This document shows positions 1 through 11,174 of a stretch of DNA of 64,000 nt, piece after piece. The first letter of the stretch is position 1, and every line of letters starts with the position of its first letter. Below the pieces are notes generated by a model that saw only the letters and a list, made by a program, of their open reading frames with translations, ran no database searches and was not told the DNA's origin. The position numbers and the translations under genes are program-made. Source of the DNA: Carex sylvatica (taxonomy: Eukaryota; Streptophyta; Magnoliopsida; Poales; Cyperaceae); assembly GCA_964058845.1 (NCBI GenBank), contig CAXKVR010000101.1:29069-93068 (forward strand), given 5' to 3'.

Positions 1-868
1 TCAATATTTCAATATTTCACTACATCCCAATAAAGAAAAATATTGAATAATTATCCATTGGACCATTGGGGATTCTAGCTTGAATCTAATGGTTACGGAG
101 TGATTTGGTTAAATCAACATGAAAAAGTGAGCTGCACTTTAATCATGTTTTATGAACAACTCCATTAATGGTTAACAATTAATTACTGATGTCACAGGTG
201 GGGTTTCAGCTGCAAATATTAGATATGTTGGGTTTATTTTGCAACTATTGCAAGCTGCTGAGTGCATTTTGCACAAAAAAAAGTGGGCAGAGAAAGTACT
301 CCAGGAAAATAAAGCCAGGGCAAGTTAAAAAAATTTACCTTTCTTGTATTGTGTCAAGCTAAATATTTTTAGCTTTGTATAAACCCCCCAGAATCTTTTG
401 GGCCTCGACGATTTTGGATTTGGATTTGTTAATAAACTTATTTGCTGAACCTTCCATCCATCAGCCTGCATTTATTTGTTAAATAATAACATATGACTAC
501 ATAGTACACATACACAACACAATTCTTAAAACTCTAATATCTGTTGTTCACAATTAACTGGTAAAAATATAGCTAGGTAGAATAACTCAACATATTATAC
601 CGTACCAGCACAAAATTTCAATGCAATGAAGGCAATTTCAGAACTCTGCACTGTCTGGTACGACCTTGTACCACTATGTGTTTCCCTGTTTTGATACGCC
701 ACTAGTGTTTTTCTAAAAACGGTTATCAAATTCCGGTTTTTTTACTGTAACAGTCAGGTCTCATAAAGACCAACTGCATGCTTTCGATTAAATTCCTCAT
801 GAATTAAATTGAATTCCCTTCCACGATAAACTACTCAACCCCACTGAATTTCACAATTGGTGAATTAC
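1..868 (-). other. Intron 1 of the PGSIP6-like gene (partial)
   Basis: This stretch lies downstream (minus strand) of the first coding exon of the glycosyltransferase gene and starts with a canonical GT donor (GTAATTC, complement of 862-868). I see no further exon of the GT8 family on the minus strand up to the window edge, so the first intron is longer than 850 bases. The DNA is AT-rich with no other coding signal. Confidence 0.7.
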
Positions 869-1105
869 CTTGAGGAGGTCCTGTGCATCGGTCGAGACGC
901 CATCAGATACCAGTGCAACGAGATCCTTGGTGGTTCCAGTGTCACGAAGCGATTTTCCAAGAACACGGGCCCCCAGAACGAACTGGTCTCCGTACAGGAG
1001 CGTGACGTAAGCCTCATCTGACGCGGCCACGGTCCCAACAGAACCCAGCACCGCAAGAGCGACTAGCAAGAGAGTAGCCGCAGATTGAAGACCTCGATCC
1101 CTCAT
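869..1105 (-). CDS. PGSIP6: Exon 1 of a PGSIP6/IPUT1-like glucuronosyltransferase (GT8), partial gene
   Basis: The first coding exon gives 79 residues and ends in phase 0 at ...DLLK before the donor AAG|GTAATT. Residues about 9-28 form a hydrophobic signal-anchor or signal peptide. They are followed by SDEAYVTLLYGDQFVLGARV and GKSLRDTGTTKDLVALVSDG, the start of the GT8 catalytic fold of plant glycogenin-like starch-initiation protein 6. In Arabidopsis this family member (IPUT1) transfers glucuronic acid from UDP-GlcA to inositol phosphorylceramide in the Golgi, the first step of GIPC sphingolipid glycosylation. The catalytic DxD motif would lie in later exons outside the window. The start is the first ATG of the frame, and the region upstream is leader-like. 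The exon is intact. The family assignment is from recognition of the motif order; the orthologue-level name is an inference. Confidence 0.85.
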
Positions 1106-1330
1106 CTCCGTTTGAAAAGTAATGGAGAAGGGAGAGGCAGTTCTGAATTTGAGGAAAGGAGAGAAACAGGATGTTCAAAATTGAGAATCGAGAGATTGAA
1201 GATGATTGATTTCAGGTGATATTTCCAAAGCGGAAGCCGGGAAGTGGTTCTCTCTTCTCGGCTTTCAGATCGGGAGAAAAAACTGCCGCTTTATTCTTAA
1301 AAGGAACATTTTTCTTATATGCCCAGAAGT
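1106..1330 (-). promoter_or_regulatory. 5' leader and core promoter of the PGSIP6-like gene
   Basis: Read on the minus strand, this stretch runs into the ATG at 1105. It is pyrimidine-rich near the start codon, as plant leaders often are. A weak TATA-like ATATAAGA (complement of 1313-1320) lies about 210 bases upstream of the start codon. The transcription start cannot be fixed from sequence alone. Confidence 0.4.
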
Positions 1331-2749
1331 CTTGTTTTTTAAATTGGATAATTATAATTAAAATGTAATTTTTAAACCATAATTAAAATGTAATTTTTAT
1401 TTTTCTTCTAAATGAACGCGATACTCCTTATTTCTTTTACTAAAAGAAATGTGTGTTTTTTTCTTATTATTATATTTTGATTGGAGCAGGCTATCATGAA
1501 GTGAGAGATTTTCTTTCTAAAGAGATTTGATTCGTAGTTATCATATGTCCAGGGTCTAATATGAAAATCATTTAAGAAGTTTTTCCTTACTTTGTCTATG
1601 TGAGCAAACAATTCAAAATACATCGACTTTTTTTAGAACAAATCTGAGTCAAATTACAATGATTCGAAGCATTCCTTTTACATTAAACTATGTATTCGGA
1701 AACCTAAAAACTCGATCTTATGAATATGTAAAATACAGAATTTCCAATTCTACTATTTTTTTTTTCAAGTGAGAATTACATATAGCTGGAAATGTTATTT
1801 TTTTTAAAGAGAGAAATTCAATAAACAACTTAAATTTTAAAAAAATGACATTAAAAGTTAAGAAAAGTAATGGTTTAAACTTTATATCAATTTTCATCTT
1901 TCAATGACTATCGAAATGAAATAAAAATCTTACAAATTTTTATATTTATATAATTATGGTGAAATAAAACACATCCGATGATTTAAGTTTGTAATTTTAG
2001 GAACAAAAAAAATTAGCTCCATATGGCCCAAAAGGTTGTAGGTATTAAAACTAATAAAAATACACATTAAGTTTTGAATAAATAAATACAGTATTATTTC
2101 AATTAAGATGTACCTGAGTTGATAAAATATAGATATAATTTGATATAACAAAGAAAATAATTTTAGAAGGATCGCATTTTGATAGGGTTTTAAATAGTGT
2201 TGTTATAGCGTTTTTAGATCATAAAAGTTATGACGTTATGGTGGTGTAGCACACTATAGTGATATAATATGAAGATAGTGTTATTTTTTAACTAATCCGT
2301 TATGATACAATAAATATTATTTAAATCTTTTACATTTTGGAGATCACGTAGCAATTTTTTTTTTTTTTTAAATCTTGTCAACAGCTGACAAGGGTAGCAA
2401 TTCATTTTCTTTAGACAGTAAAAACAAAGAAATTTTGTTTGACGTTTGAAGCTCTAATTTTGAAGGTACAACATATCGAGTGAGTTTTCCCAATTTTGGA
2501 AGGACGAATGTAAAAAAAGTACATAATTACGGGTCAGAGTTGAGTGGACGATTCTAGAAATCAAATCAAGGTCTATGCTTTCAGAATTCAGTCCTCGGCC
2601 GCCGGCTCCGAATTCATATCACTAAGTTGACTTAAATTTTGAGCTTAGATCTGGACCGTGGGATTTACTCTAATACGAATATCAAAGGCCCCTGCGTTCT
2701 TCCGGGAGATGTAAAACAGTTATGTACGGATTCCGTGCTGTGTGATTGG
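1331..2749. other. AT-rich intergenic DNA, nothing recognised
   Basis: No coding exon, RNA gene or transposon terminus is evident. The short open frames here are AT-rich and lack codon structure. A somewhat GC-richer piece near 2560-2700 has no recognisable motif. Confidence 0.5.
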
Positions 2750-2752
2750 TAA

Positions 2753-3424
2753 GGCTGTGCTTAGTGTGGAAAAAATGGCACGGGAGAGCTGGTTTCGTTA
2801 ACGAACGGCACGATTACGGTACGGAATGGTACAGTACGTGTTATTGTTCTGTACAGTGACTTGTGTGCCGTGATCACCTCTTGACCTTTTGATCACGGTA
2901 CGTAATCACACGAGTCACGTATAATTATGACTGTTAGGTCTTAATCAAATGGTAAATCATGAATAAACTAACTTAAATTATGAGAAATAGTTAAACGTGA
3001 GAAACATGACCAGTTACGTTTGGACACGGCACATGAGTCACGGCGTGACTCGCGTGCCGTGATCACCCCTTGATATTTTGGTCACGGCACGAGATCAAAC
3101 TCACGGTGTATTAGTCACGTTTTTCCACACTAGCTGTGCTCCACAACTCTCCTATGGAGAGGAAGGGGAAAGAAGAGAAAGTGAAGGAGTACTGCGTCGC
3201 TACCCTCGCTACAGTGAAACCTACACTCTGATTTGGAGGATACATATTTCATAACTTTGCAAAGTCTATTACCCCGCTTTCCCCTCGCTACAATGCTCGC
3301 ATTCCTTCCTCTTTCTCTCTGATTATGCTCTTCTGGAGTAGATGAACAGTGTGGGCTGACCGTGATTGTGCAGATTTTCTCTTCTCTTTAATGAGGGAGT
3401 TGTCTCCTTTTTTGGAGCACAGCC
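2753..3424. mobile_element. Tourist-like (PIF/Harbinger-type) MITE, split by a hAT MITE
   Basis: The element begins GGCTGTGCT at 2753 and ends TGGAGCACAGCC at 3413-3424, so the termini are inverted repeats (GGCTGTGCTCCA). TAA flanks both sides (2750-2752 and 3425-3427), the 3-bp target duplication of PIF/Harbinger elements. It is interrupted after the ninth base by the hAT MITE at 2762-3132; without that insert and its duplicated target it is about 293 bp. It has no coding capacity. The inner parts (GA-rich left, CT-rich right) are also loosely complementary. Confidence 0.7.
2762..3132. mobile_element. 371-bp hAT MITE with perfect 8-bp target duplication
   Basis: The termini are TAGTGTGGAAAAA and its inverted copy TTTTTCCACACTA. 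GCTGTGCT occurs immediately before (2754-2761) and after (3133-3140), an exact 8-bp target-site duplication as made by hAT transposases. Inside are repeated CACGGCACGxGTCACG-type motifs in both orientations near each end, the usual subterminal repeats of the superfamily. It carries no transposase and must have been moved by one supplied elsewhere. Confidence 0.85.
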
Positions 3425-4383
3425 TAAGAGTCAAATCGAAATTTTAAGTTCCGAAAATAAAAACTACATCTAAAATTTATTATGTAAATTTTTATTGTGT
3501 ATGATGATTAATTTTATAATATTTGTATTATTTTTTTTATATTATATAAAAAATAGTATATAAAGATATTTGAAAATAAATGATGCTCAATTGAGCTTCG
3601 TTTAGTATGTTGGATTTATATCTGATGACTCATATGCCACGTGCTGCTATTATTCATGTGATGTGAACATATTTTAAAAAAAATAGTATGGTATGATACG
3701 GCACAAGCTAGTGGTTTGCAAATGGACCGGGCAAAACTCGGGTACGAGCACAGACATTATGAGCACACGGGTACAACGGGTTGGGTATCATGGGTTATTT
3801 TTTCAAAAATTTTGCCCTACCCGTTTAATACCCGTACCCGTCACGGGTTCGGAGACAGGGCGGTCCGAATAGGGGGGCCATGCGGTCCGATCTGGGTTCG
3901 ATTTTTTTTTCTGTTTTTTTTTCTTTGAAAACCAATAAATTATAAATCTAAATTCATACCTATTAAAATTCACTTGACATGGTAATTATATTTGTTAAAA
4001 ATAGGTTATAACTTATAACCTATTTTTATAACCTATAAAAATTCAGATTTATTTGTTCACTCTCCATTTGAAATATAAGTAATTATATTTATTTTTGAAC
4101 TCAATAATTTTTGTTATAATAAAATATAAATAAAAAATATATTAAATCAATCACTTTGAAAATAATTAAGCTCTTATTTTAAAACAATAGATTAAAAAAT
4201 AAAAGTTACTCTCCTCCTTTATTCCGGGCTTGGGACCGGCTATGTAAAATAACATAGGCGGAGTTCTAACTTTTTTTTTGTTAATAATAATTTAAAAACT
4301 AATTAAAATGTTTAGAAATTTATAATTAAAAAAATAACCATAAAGATTCAAAGATGTTAGAAATTTATACCGACACTACCTAT

Positions 4384-6923
4384 CTAGAAGTTCGCATTCC
4401 TATACCGTTGTTCGCTCTCTTTCGCACAGTCTGAATTCAAATTAGCCTCGTGCCGTGCCTCGGTACCGCTTTCTTTAGTGTCGACTTCGGATGATGATGC
4501 TTGTTGAGACAGATGTTGCTTGTGCTCTTCAGCATTAATCCAATCTTTTAAGCACACAAGTCTATCAAAGACATGTGCACCCAACTTACTACGTTTATCG
4601 GAGAGGATCTTGTTCGCTGAACTAAAACAACTTTCAGAAGGAACGGTTGACACAGGCACGGTGAATACATCGCGAGCCATCATCGGCAGCGTTGGATAGA
4701 TCCTTACATGCCTCCTCCACCACACAATGATGTCAATATCTTCATTTTCGTTGAGCATCAACGTATAGCTCAATAACTCATTTGTGGATGTGTGTGGTTC
4801 GCTCTCCGACTGAAAATTTGCTAACAATCCACCACTGCTAGTGTTCATAGAAGTGGAACTATTAAAATATAAAAAAAATTAGCAGACAAATAATATATAT
4901 ATTAAAAATAATAAAGATTAAAAATACATGTATATTTATATTCATACCTAGGGCCGGCACGGGACAAAGACGGGTTATGGTTGCCACTAATTCTTGAGTT
5001 GTATATGGTAAACATCTCATTGAACTTTGAATTCACGTATGTATCCACCCCAGTTTTATCTAAATGTAGATTATCTTTGTACCTTTCAACTACTTTGATC
5101 GTGTAATACTTCTTGTATGCCGGGTTGATGCAGTTTGCAATAATGGCCAGGAGGGGTACATCTTCCCAATATTTTAGAAATTTTTATTTCATGGCATCTA
5201 CGATCGGCGTGAGAGATTTATCATGGGTTTCAGCTTGTTTCAAATCATGATACACCTTGGAGATGTTATAGAGATATTTGAGCAACTGAAATGACGTCGG
5301 TGAGTACGAGCAGGATAGTTGGACGGTTGCATCAAAAAAGGTTCTTAGGAATTCTTTAAGCCTTTTTAGTTGCTCCCATTCTCCGCTGGTGAGATCCAAT
5401 ACCATTCCCTCGGGGTGGAGCCTCTCAAAGCCTCCCCTATGACAGCTTTGTAAGAAATGCATCGGTTTAACATCCTATAGGTAGAGTTCCAACGGGTATC
5501 TATATCCTAAGGTAATCTCAACTTGCTCAATCCGGCATTGGCACATAATCTCACAAACCGTTGTTTTCTTTCTTGGCTTGAAACAATGTGGTTGAGAGCA
5601 TTTTTAAATTTAATTATTAATAGGTTTACGGCCTCTGTTTTAAGACTCGCCTTCACAACGAGGTTAAGTATGTGACAAGCACACTTTTGGTGTAACATTG
5701 CACCATTCATAATCGGGTTTAGTGACCGTTTAAAAATCTAAATGGAAGCTAAGTTGTTGCTAGCATTATCAAATGAAATAGAAAAAATATTGTTACCCAT
5801 ATCCCTCTTAAGGATATACTCTTCTAAAACATCAATAATAGATTTAAAAATTACATTTGCAGTGTGGAGATTCCAACACTCAAAAACTTAATACCCTCTT
5901 TTGTAATACCCAATTATCATCCATCCAATGCCCGATAATACAAGAGTACCCGAGTCCATGTTTACCGGCAGTCCATATATCGGAAGTAATTGAGACTCTA
6001 TTATTTTGGTATGCAAATGTAGCTCGTAGCTCATTTTTTGTAATGGTAAACTGATTTTTTTATTTCACTAATCATCTTTCTATGATGGATTCTCTTATAC
6101 ATTGATTGACCACACCCCCGAATGACCAACCGGGCAAAACTCAGGCAACAACCCATACTTATTGGTTGTTCTTTATGGGTAATGTACCGGGCCAATTCAC
6201 TAAGTATTTTTTATTCATCGAATTTTGGATTGGTTCTGGTACCATCCGCGTTCACAAGGTTTGGATTTGTCTCGGTCCAGCATTTTTCACTTGGTTCTTG
6301 ACTCTTATTTTCGTGCATTTCGACATGTCTCTTAAAGTCAGTCATACCAATATATTTTTTATACTCAAAACTCAATTTCTTGCAATTTTTTACCTTACAT
6401 TATAGATATTGCATAGTGCCCTCCCCATCTCTTGTCCAATCATAGTATCTCAACCACGGCTGATTGTATTCGGGCCATCTTTTAGCCTTCTTTTCTGTTG
6501 GTTCTTGTGGGGGGACACTTGTCGAAGGAGGGACATTTTCTTCTTGAATTTCAGGGACACTTGTCGAAGGAGTACCTCCTATAGGAGCAATGTCCGTGAA
6601 TTGACTCAATGCTACAGAAGAAGTGCCTCCATATGCATACAGTGGTGTCGGTTGATGTGCTTCTTGTGGAATATACATGTTTAGATCGTTTGAAGTATAA
6701 TACGGTGCACGCATATGGGGGGTTGTTCATAATTTGTTTGTAGCATTTGGTCCATTCTTAGATAATTTTGTGGATAATTAGGTGGTGTCATTTGGGAGGA
6801 ACTATCAAGATAATTATGTGGATAATTTTGTGGATAATTAGGATGTGACATATCGAAGCCAAAAATATCGGTCGACAATCTCGTTGCAAAATCTTCTCCC
6901 GAGTCGCAATGAGGAGTTGTCAT
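4384..6923 (-). pseudogene. hAT transposase pseudogene (BED zinc finger, RICESLEEPER-like)
   Basis: Read on the minus strand, the order is a Pro/Asn/Tyr-rich N-terminal part (6923-6400), a BED-type zinc finger (about 6405-6313: two Cys, then FKRHVEMH), a middle transposase part with CACHILNLVVKASLK (5710-5507), a piece with LKRLKEFLRTFFDATVQLS (5462-5184), and the C-terminal hAT dimerisation domain (4848-4384; VPVSTVPSESCFSSA, then LSDKRSKL and LVCLKDWI). The protein would cut and join DNA at hAT ends. The frame is broken several times, including a stop just before the BED finger, and the first zinc-finger Cys spacing is abnormal (C-x4-C). It is therefore not functional. Family membership is firm from domain order; the name RICESLEEPER-like is by resemblance. 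Confidence 0.8.
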
Positions 6924-6949
6924 TTTTTAAACCTTTTCAAAAAAATAAA

Positions 6950-7425
6950 CATAAATTACTTAACCTATTCAAAAATAAAATCTAACATATTCAAAACATA
7001 TCTAATCACTTCACATATTCACAAAAATAAATCTAACCTATTTTTATAACCTATTAAAAATAAATACGAATTTCAAAAATAAAATCTAACCTATTAAAAA
7101 ATAAATATAATTACTTAACATATTCAAAAAAAAAATCTAACCTTTTTTTTAACCTATTAAAAATAAATCCGAATTTCAAAAGATAAATCTAACATATTCA
7201 AAACAAATATAATTACTTAACATATTAAAAAAAAAATCTAACCTATTTTTTAACCTATTAAAAATAAATCCGAATATCAAAAATAAAATCTAACATATTC
7301 AAAACAAATATAATTACTTCACATATTCACAAAAATAAATCTAACCTATTTTTATAACCTATTAAAAATAAATCCGAATTTCAAAAATAAAATCTAACTT
7401 ATTAAAAAACAAATATAATTCGGCC
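6950..7425. repeat. AT-rich tandem repeat, about four copies of roughly 115-120 bp
   Basis: The phrases AATCTAACCTATTTTTATAA, CCTATTAAAAATAAATCCGA, ATTTCAAAAATAAAATCTAA and AAATATAATTACTT recur in the same order about every 115-120 bases. The same phrases appear in the opposite terminal region near 3930-4060 (CCTATTTTTATAACCTAT), so the array belongs to the hAT element's untranslated end. Confidence 0.6.
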
Positions 7426-7910
7426 ATTTTTATTAATACCCCCTCCAAAAAAGAAAATTTTAAAAATAACCCTGCATTTGATTTTTTTTTTTTTTATTCA
7501 TGCCGTGACCGCCAGGCCCATGGGCGGCCCAAATTCCTTATGAAGCGCCAAATCCAAAGGAGGGTCATAAGCACAGTGGGGCGCCACACCCACGGGCGGT
7601 TCAAATGTCATGTGCCCCCCCCCACGGGCGATCCAAATGACCCATTTTTATCCAACACGAACCCTTCCTCCCCTCCTCTCTACCTCTTCCCCTCCGCACC
7701 AAAAAAGAAAAGAAAAATAGAGGGCTGCCGCCCAGCCCCTGCCTCCCCTCTCTGGCAAGCCCCTCTCCCTCTCGTTCTCTCCTTTCCTTCGAGCCACTTC
7801 ACCGAACCGCTGCACCGAGCACTGCTGCTGCCACTGCACCGAGCACCACCACTGCCTCTGCACCGAGCTTCTCTTGAATGTAATTTTTTTTTCGATTCAA
7901 TAAGTTTTCA

Positions 7911-7952
7911 ATTTAGGGTTAGAGTTAGGGTTAGGGTTAGGGTTAGGGTTTT
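7911..7952 (+). repeat. Short run of TTAGGG units
   Basis: About five to six units of TTAGGG, one of them variant (TTAGAG), lie in the leader or intron region of the PMD transposon. The common plant telomere unit is TTTAGGG, so this is the vertebrate/Asparagales-type unit. The run is short and interstitial. Confidence 0.8.
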
Positions 7953-8804
7953 GGTTTGAATTAGTTCAATTGTTGAATTTGTTGAATTGTGGCTCGATAA
8001 TGGTTGAATTAGTTCAATTAGAGTTGTTTCGAATTTTTTGAATTGCTCGAATAAGTTGAATTGCTCGAATTAGTTGAATTACCTGAATTGGTCGAATTGA
8101 ATGTGATATGGTTATTATGGTAAAATTATTATGGTTATTATAGTGATATGGTTGAATTGTTCAAGCAATCGAATTGGTTAAAAAAAATATTATGGTGAAA
8201 TTGCTTGAATTTTTTGGATGTGATATGGTTATTTAGGGTTTATGGTTGTGAAGCTTAAAAATGTAGGGTTTATGGTTCAATTTAGGGTTATTATGGTTCA
8301 ATTGCTTGAATTATTTAAAAATTTAGAGTTAAGGTTTATGGTTTAAAAAATTTAGGGTTGAGGGATGTTTGAAGTTAGTTGACGAAATACATGTCTATAT
8401 CGATATAAATTAATTTCAAGTAAAACGAATCATTTTGAAATATATCAAAAGTTGTTTAAAAATTACATATTTTTTTTCAAGTAAATTGCATGTTTTTCGA
8501 TTTTATTGCAAAATTTTGCATGCATTTTGAATGTACATCTAATTATATGATTTGCAAAAGATAATGTTTAATTTTATTGGAAATAAAACAGATAGTGTAT
8601 GTTTTTGTAGTTTTATTTTTTCATAGAATAATTAATATATTCTAGCATAATTTTTACTAGTATTTAATTGATAAGCATCAACATGTAACTTGTTAATTTA
8701 TAATTATACAATTATAAATTATAAAAATGGATCATTTCTCTACTTCTGACACTTATACGAGCATATACAATAAGTTTTATTTTAAAAAGTAAATTTGACA
8801 ATAA

Positions 8805-9030
8805 TTTTTATATTAATTATATAATTAATATGTTATATCCTTAATATATTAAATACTTATTATAATAATATTATATAATTTGTATATTTTGATTAATAAT
8901 TATTATATAATTTTTATATTAATTATATAATTAATATGTTATATTCTTAATATATTTAATAATTATTGTAATAATAATATAATATATTATAGTTATTGTA
9001 TAATCATTGAATATATTAATATCATAGAAT
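8805..9030. repeat. AT-only repeat block
   Basis: This block is almost pure A+T, with repeated TATTAATTATATAATTAATA and AATATGTTATAT phrases. Related phrases in the complementary sense occur at 39765-40204 and 41107-41255. There are no coding features. Confidence 0.55.
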
Positions 9031-9236
9031 TAGGAGTTTATTATAAATAATTAACCATTTTATGGTTTCAATTGCTTGAATTTGCAGTTGAATTAGGGTT
9101 TGAATTTGGTTAAAAATATTTAGAAATTAGGGTTTGAATTTGGTTGAAAATATTTAGAAATTGTTTAAAATTGCGAATAAATTTTGATTTCCTTAAGTTG
9201 TTATTGATTAATATATATTTTTTTGGTTAATGTAGT

Positions 9237-9794
9237 ATGCCCAGGTCTAGACGGTGGGGAGTACGAGCTGAGCTTGCAGCGGGTTCAGATGATGTGGATC
9301 CGACTGGATCGGGCACATCCTCGGTTGATTCGACTGGAGAGGGGCCATCGTCATATGAGGATACGACTGGCATGGGATTTGAGGATCCGATTGGAGTGGG
9401 TTCGTCATCTCAGGCCGATTTTATAGATGGCGTGCATGATCTTGACACATTTAGTCCTCTTCTATGGACCCATCATGTTAAGCACCGCGTTTCATTGGCA
9501 TCTCTTGAGGTACGTGATTTTTTATACTTACTATAAATAATATTAAAAAAATGACACGATTTGAGTCTGACAAATTGATAATAAATACAGGATGATGTCA
9601 TGCTTACGGTGAGGCACCGTAGGTCTGAGATTCTGTTCGTTCCCCATAAAGAAATGCAGCGATACCTCTTGAATCTTGGGTTGTATCAGCTTGCCACCAT
9701 ACCACAGAGTAAGATCGATCAGTCTTTGATGCATGGTCTAGCGGAGAGATGGCGACCTGAGACCCATACATTTCATCTCCCGGTCGGGTTTTAA
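9237..9794 (+). pseudogene. Plant mobile domain (MAIN-like) gene, truncated
   Basis: Exon 1 (9237-9509) starts MPRSRRWGVRAELAAGSDD, follows a TAG acceptor, and ends at the donor GAG|GTACGT. After a short intron, exon 2 (9591-9794) follows ACAG and encodes an N-terminal PMD segment with RRSEILFVPHKEMQRYL, LGLYQLATIPQSKI and ERWRPETHTFHLPVG. In the family HLPVG is followed by the rest of a several-hundred-residue aminotransferase-like plant mobile domain. Here the frame stops two codons later and no continuation is present, so the gene is truncated. PMD proteins are encoded both by host silencing genes (MAIN/MAIL) and by Mutator-like and gypsy transposons. The repeat-rich setting says this is the transposon type. 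Confidence 0.75.
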
Positions 9795-10009
9795 ATTCAT
9801 CAACGTAGTTTTTATGTTGTAACATATTTTTTAATATATCTTATCATCTTGTGTGACAATTAAATTATCACAACGTAGTACTGAGTTAGTCTAAAATAGT
9901 TCAACAATACAATTAAATCACAATAATACACTTACAGTTGAACAATACAATTAAAGTTCATACCTTAGTTTACACTAGCAAAAGAGTAAGTTTATCTGTC
10001 CCGATGCCC

Positions 10010-10373
10010 AAATAAACAAAAAAAATGACTAGATTTTCTTGTACCAGCAGCAGGTGCGGCATTACTTGTAGATGCTTGGCTCGTAAGAGGGGGGTTGTGT
10101 TCTACCAGTTGCTTCAACAACAACTCTAGCATTTTCTCTTTTATTGTCTGCGTTTATGGCATCTGAACATAATAATACAGTTCAGTTATTACTATAATAA
10201 AATCATAAATTAATAAAACATAACTGCAATGCATCTAAACATAACAAAAAAAACATATCTGCCGTGCGCCTGTCAGAAACAGAACGACGAGCTCGATTTC
10301 CCGACGGTTGCCTACCACCCATCTCGTCCATGGTCATTACAACACGCTTGTGTCTCCTCCTCTCCTGTAACAC
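10010..10373 (-). pseudogene. Coding-like exons convergent to the PMD gene, function not recognised
   Basis: On the minus strand, 10373-10262 reads as a basic segment containing ERRRHKRVVMTMDEMGGRQP and RARRSVSDRR. The segment 10165-10015 reads KEKMLELLLKQLVEHNPP then TSQASTSNAAPAAGTRKSSH. The two are separated by about 100 AT-rich bases resembling a short intron. Composition differs clearly from the flanking AT-rich DNA. The orientation is tail-to-tail with the PMD gene, as for the second gene of many Mutator-like elements. I infer the C-terminal part of the partner (transposase-side) gene, but cannot name the family. Confidence 0.4.
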
Positions 10374-11130
10374 CACGTAAATCTGAATACTAAGTTAAAG
10401 TACAACATAATTAGCGTATAAATTTTGTTCATTCAACTTTCTTCTTTCGTTTATTTAATTTAATAACTTCATAAATTACCCAAATTAAACTACCGTGACA
10501 AGAAACAAATGATTTCGATATAGATCTATGAAATTATATAGTCCATATAAATATCGTTGCCAAATCAAAAAAAAAAAAAAGTCCAATATAATCCAATTAG
10601 ATATCGGCCAGGAGTTTCATCTGTCAAAAGTTACGACTCTAATTAAATATAGATAACTTCTCCAAAATAACTGTTTCCCTGATCCAAATTGAGAATCGCT
10701 ATATATATATATATGATTAATTAAACCCTTCATATCTCGGTATCCATCTCCGCCAAATCAACCCTAGAAAATTAAAAGGTCAAGAAGGTTAGATGTTTGA
10801 TTCCTTTCCTTTCTGTAAATAATTTCGTTGTTCAAGTATGCGCAATTTTTATGGTTCAATTAATGGTTTAAACTAGTTTGTAGTTTGAAAATTTCTTATT
10901 ATTATCTCTACCGATTTGCTTCTTCTTCTTTATACTTATTATATAAAATTTATACGGCACTGATTTATTTGATAATAATTTTGAGAGTTTTATAATTTTT
11001 AACAATTATTTATTCATTAGGAAGTATTATATTTTTAACAGTGATTCTTGGGCAGTGACTCTTCCAGTATGTTCCTGCAAAGATAAAATACGAAAAATTA
11101 AAATTAAAATCTAGAATCAAGCAAAAATAA
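10374..11130. other. AT-rich DNA with a possible orphan promoter
   Basis: Mostly AT-rich. Around 10695-10800 there is a run TATATATATATATGATTAA followed by a leader-like stretch (CATCTCCGCCAAATCAACCC) and an AAG|GTTAG donor-like site. No downstream coding exon was found, so this is only a candidate promoter and leader. Confidence 0.25.
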
Positions 11131-11156
11131 GAAAAAGTATAGAATTTTAGTTGCCG

Positions 11157-11174
11157 TCCTCGGCAACGGCGCCA
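11157..11174 (-). other. tRNA-Asp-type primer binding site of a Ty3/gypsy element
   Basis: On the minus strand this reads TGGCGCCGTTGCCGAGGA. It differs by one base from the TGGCGCCGTTGCCGGGGA used by Tat/Athila-clade gypsy elements (complement of the tRNA-Asp 3' end). It places the 5' LTR to its right and the internal region to its left. Confidence 0.8.

Larger units (their letters stand above)
3709..7425 (-). mobile_element. Decayed hAT transposon (autonomous type), one end lost
   Basis: The transposase 3' side carries a hAT-like terminus at 3709 (TAGTGGTTTGCAAATGG), followed by subterminal CGGGTACG/CCCGTACCC motifs around 3735-3850. The coding region 4384-6923 reads toward it on the minus strand. 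The other terminus is not visible: repeats at 6950-7420 run directly into a different transposon type near 7425, so the 5' end was probably lost or displaced. No matching 8-bp target duplication can be assigned. Confidence 0.65.
7426..9236 (+). mobile_element. 5' terminal and leader region of a plant-mobile-domain (MAIN-like) transposon
   Basis: The region starts with CCATTTTTATTAATACC at about 7430. It continues through GC-rich direct repeats built on GGCGGCCCAAAT/GGCGGTTCAAATG (7520-7640), a CT-rich leader-like block (7660-7870), a TTAGGG run and many TTGAATT-type repeats (7960-8350), and leads into the PMD exon at 9237. The same phrase GGTATTAATAAAAATG occurs in inverted sense near 42047. 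I read this as promoter, leader and long intron of the PMD gene. Exact element ends are not visible. Confidence 0.45.

Noticed and set aside
6940..7425. CRISPR-like interpretation of the tandem repeat
   Set aside because: The units are contiguous, AT-rich and diverged, with no unique spacers, in a plant nuclear context.
7540..7959. 139-codon frame ending in repeated RVRVRV
   Set aside because: The end is the TTAGGG run read in frame, and the rest is CT-rich leader-like DNA without domain or codon bias.
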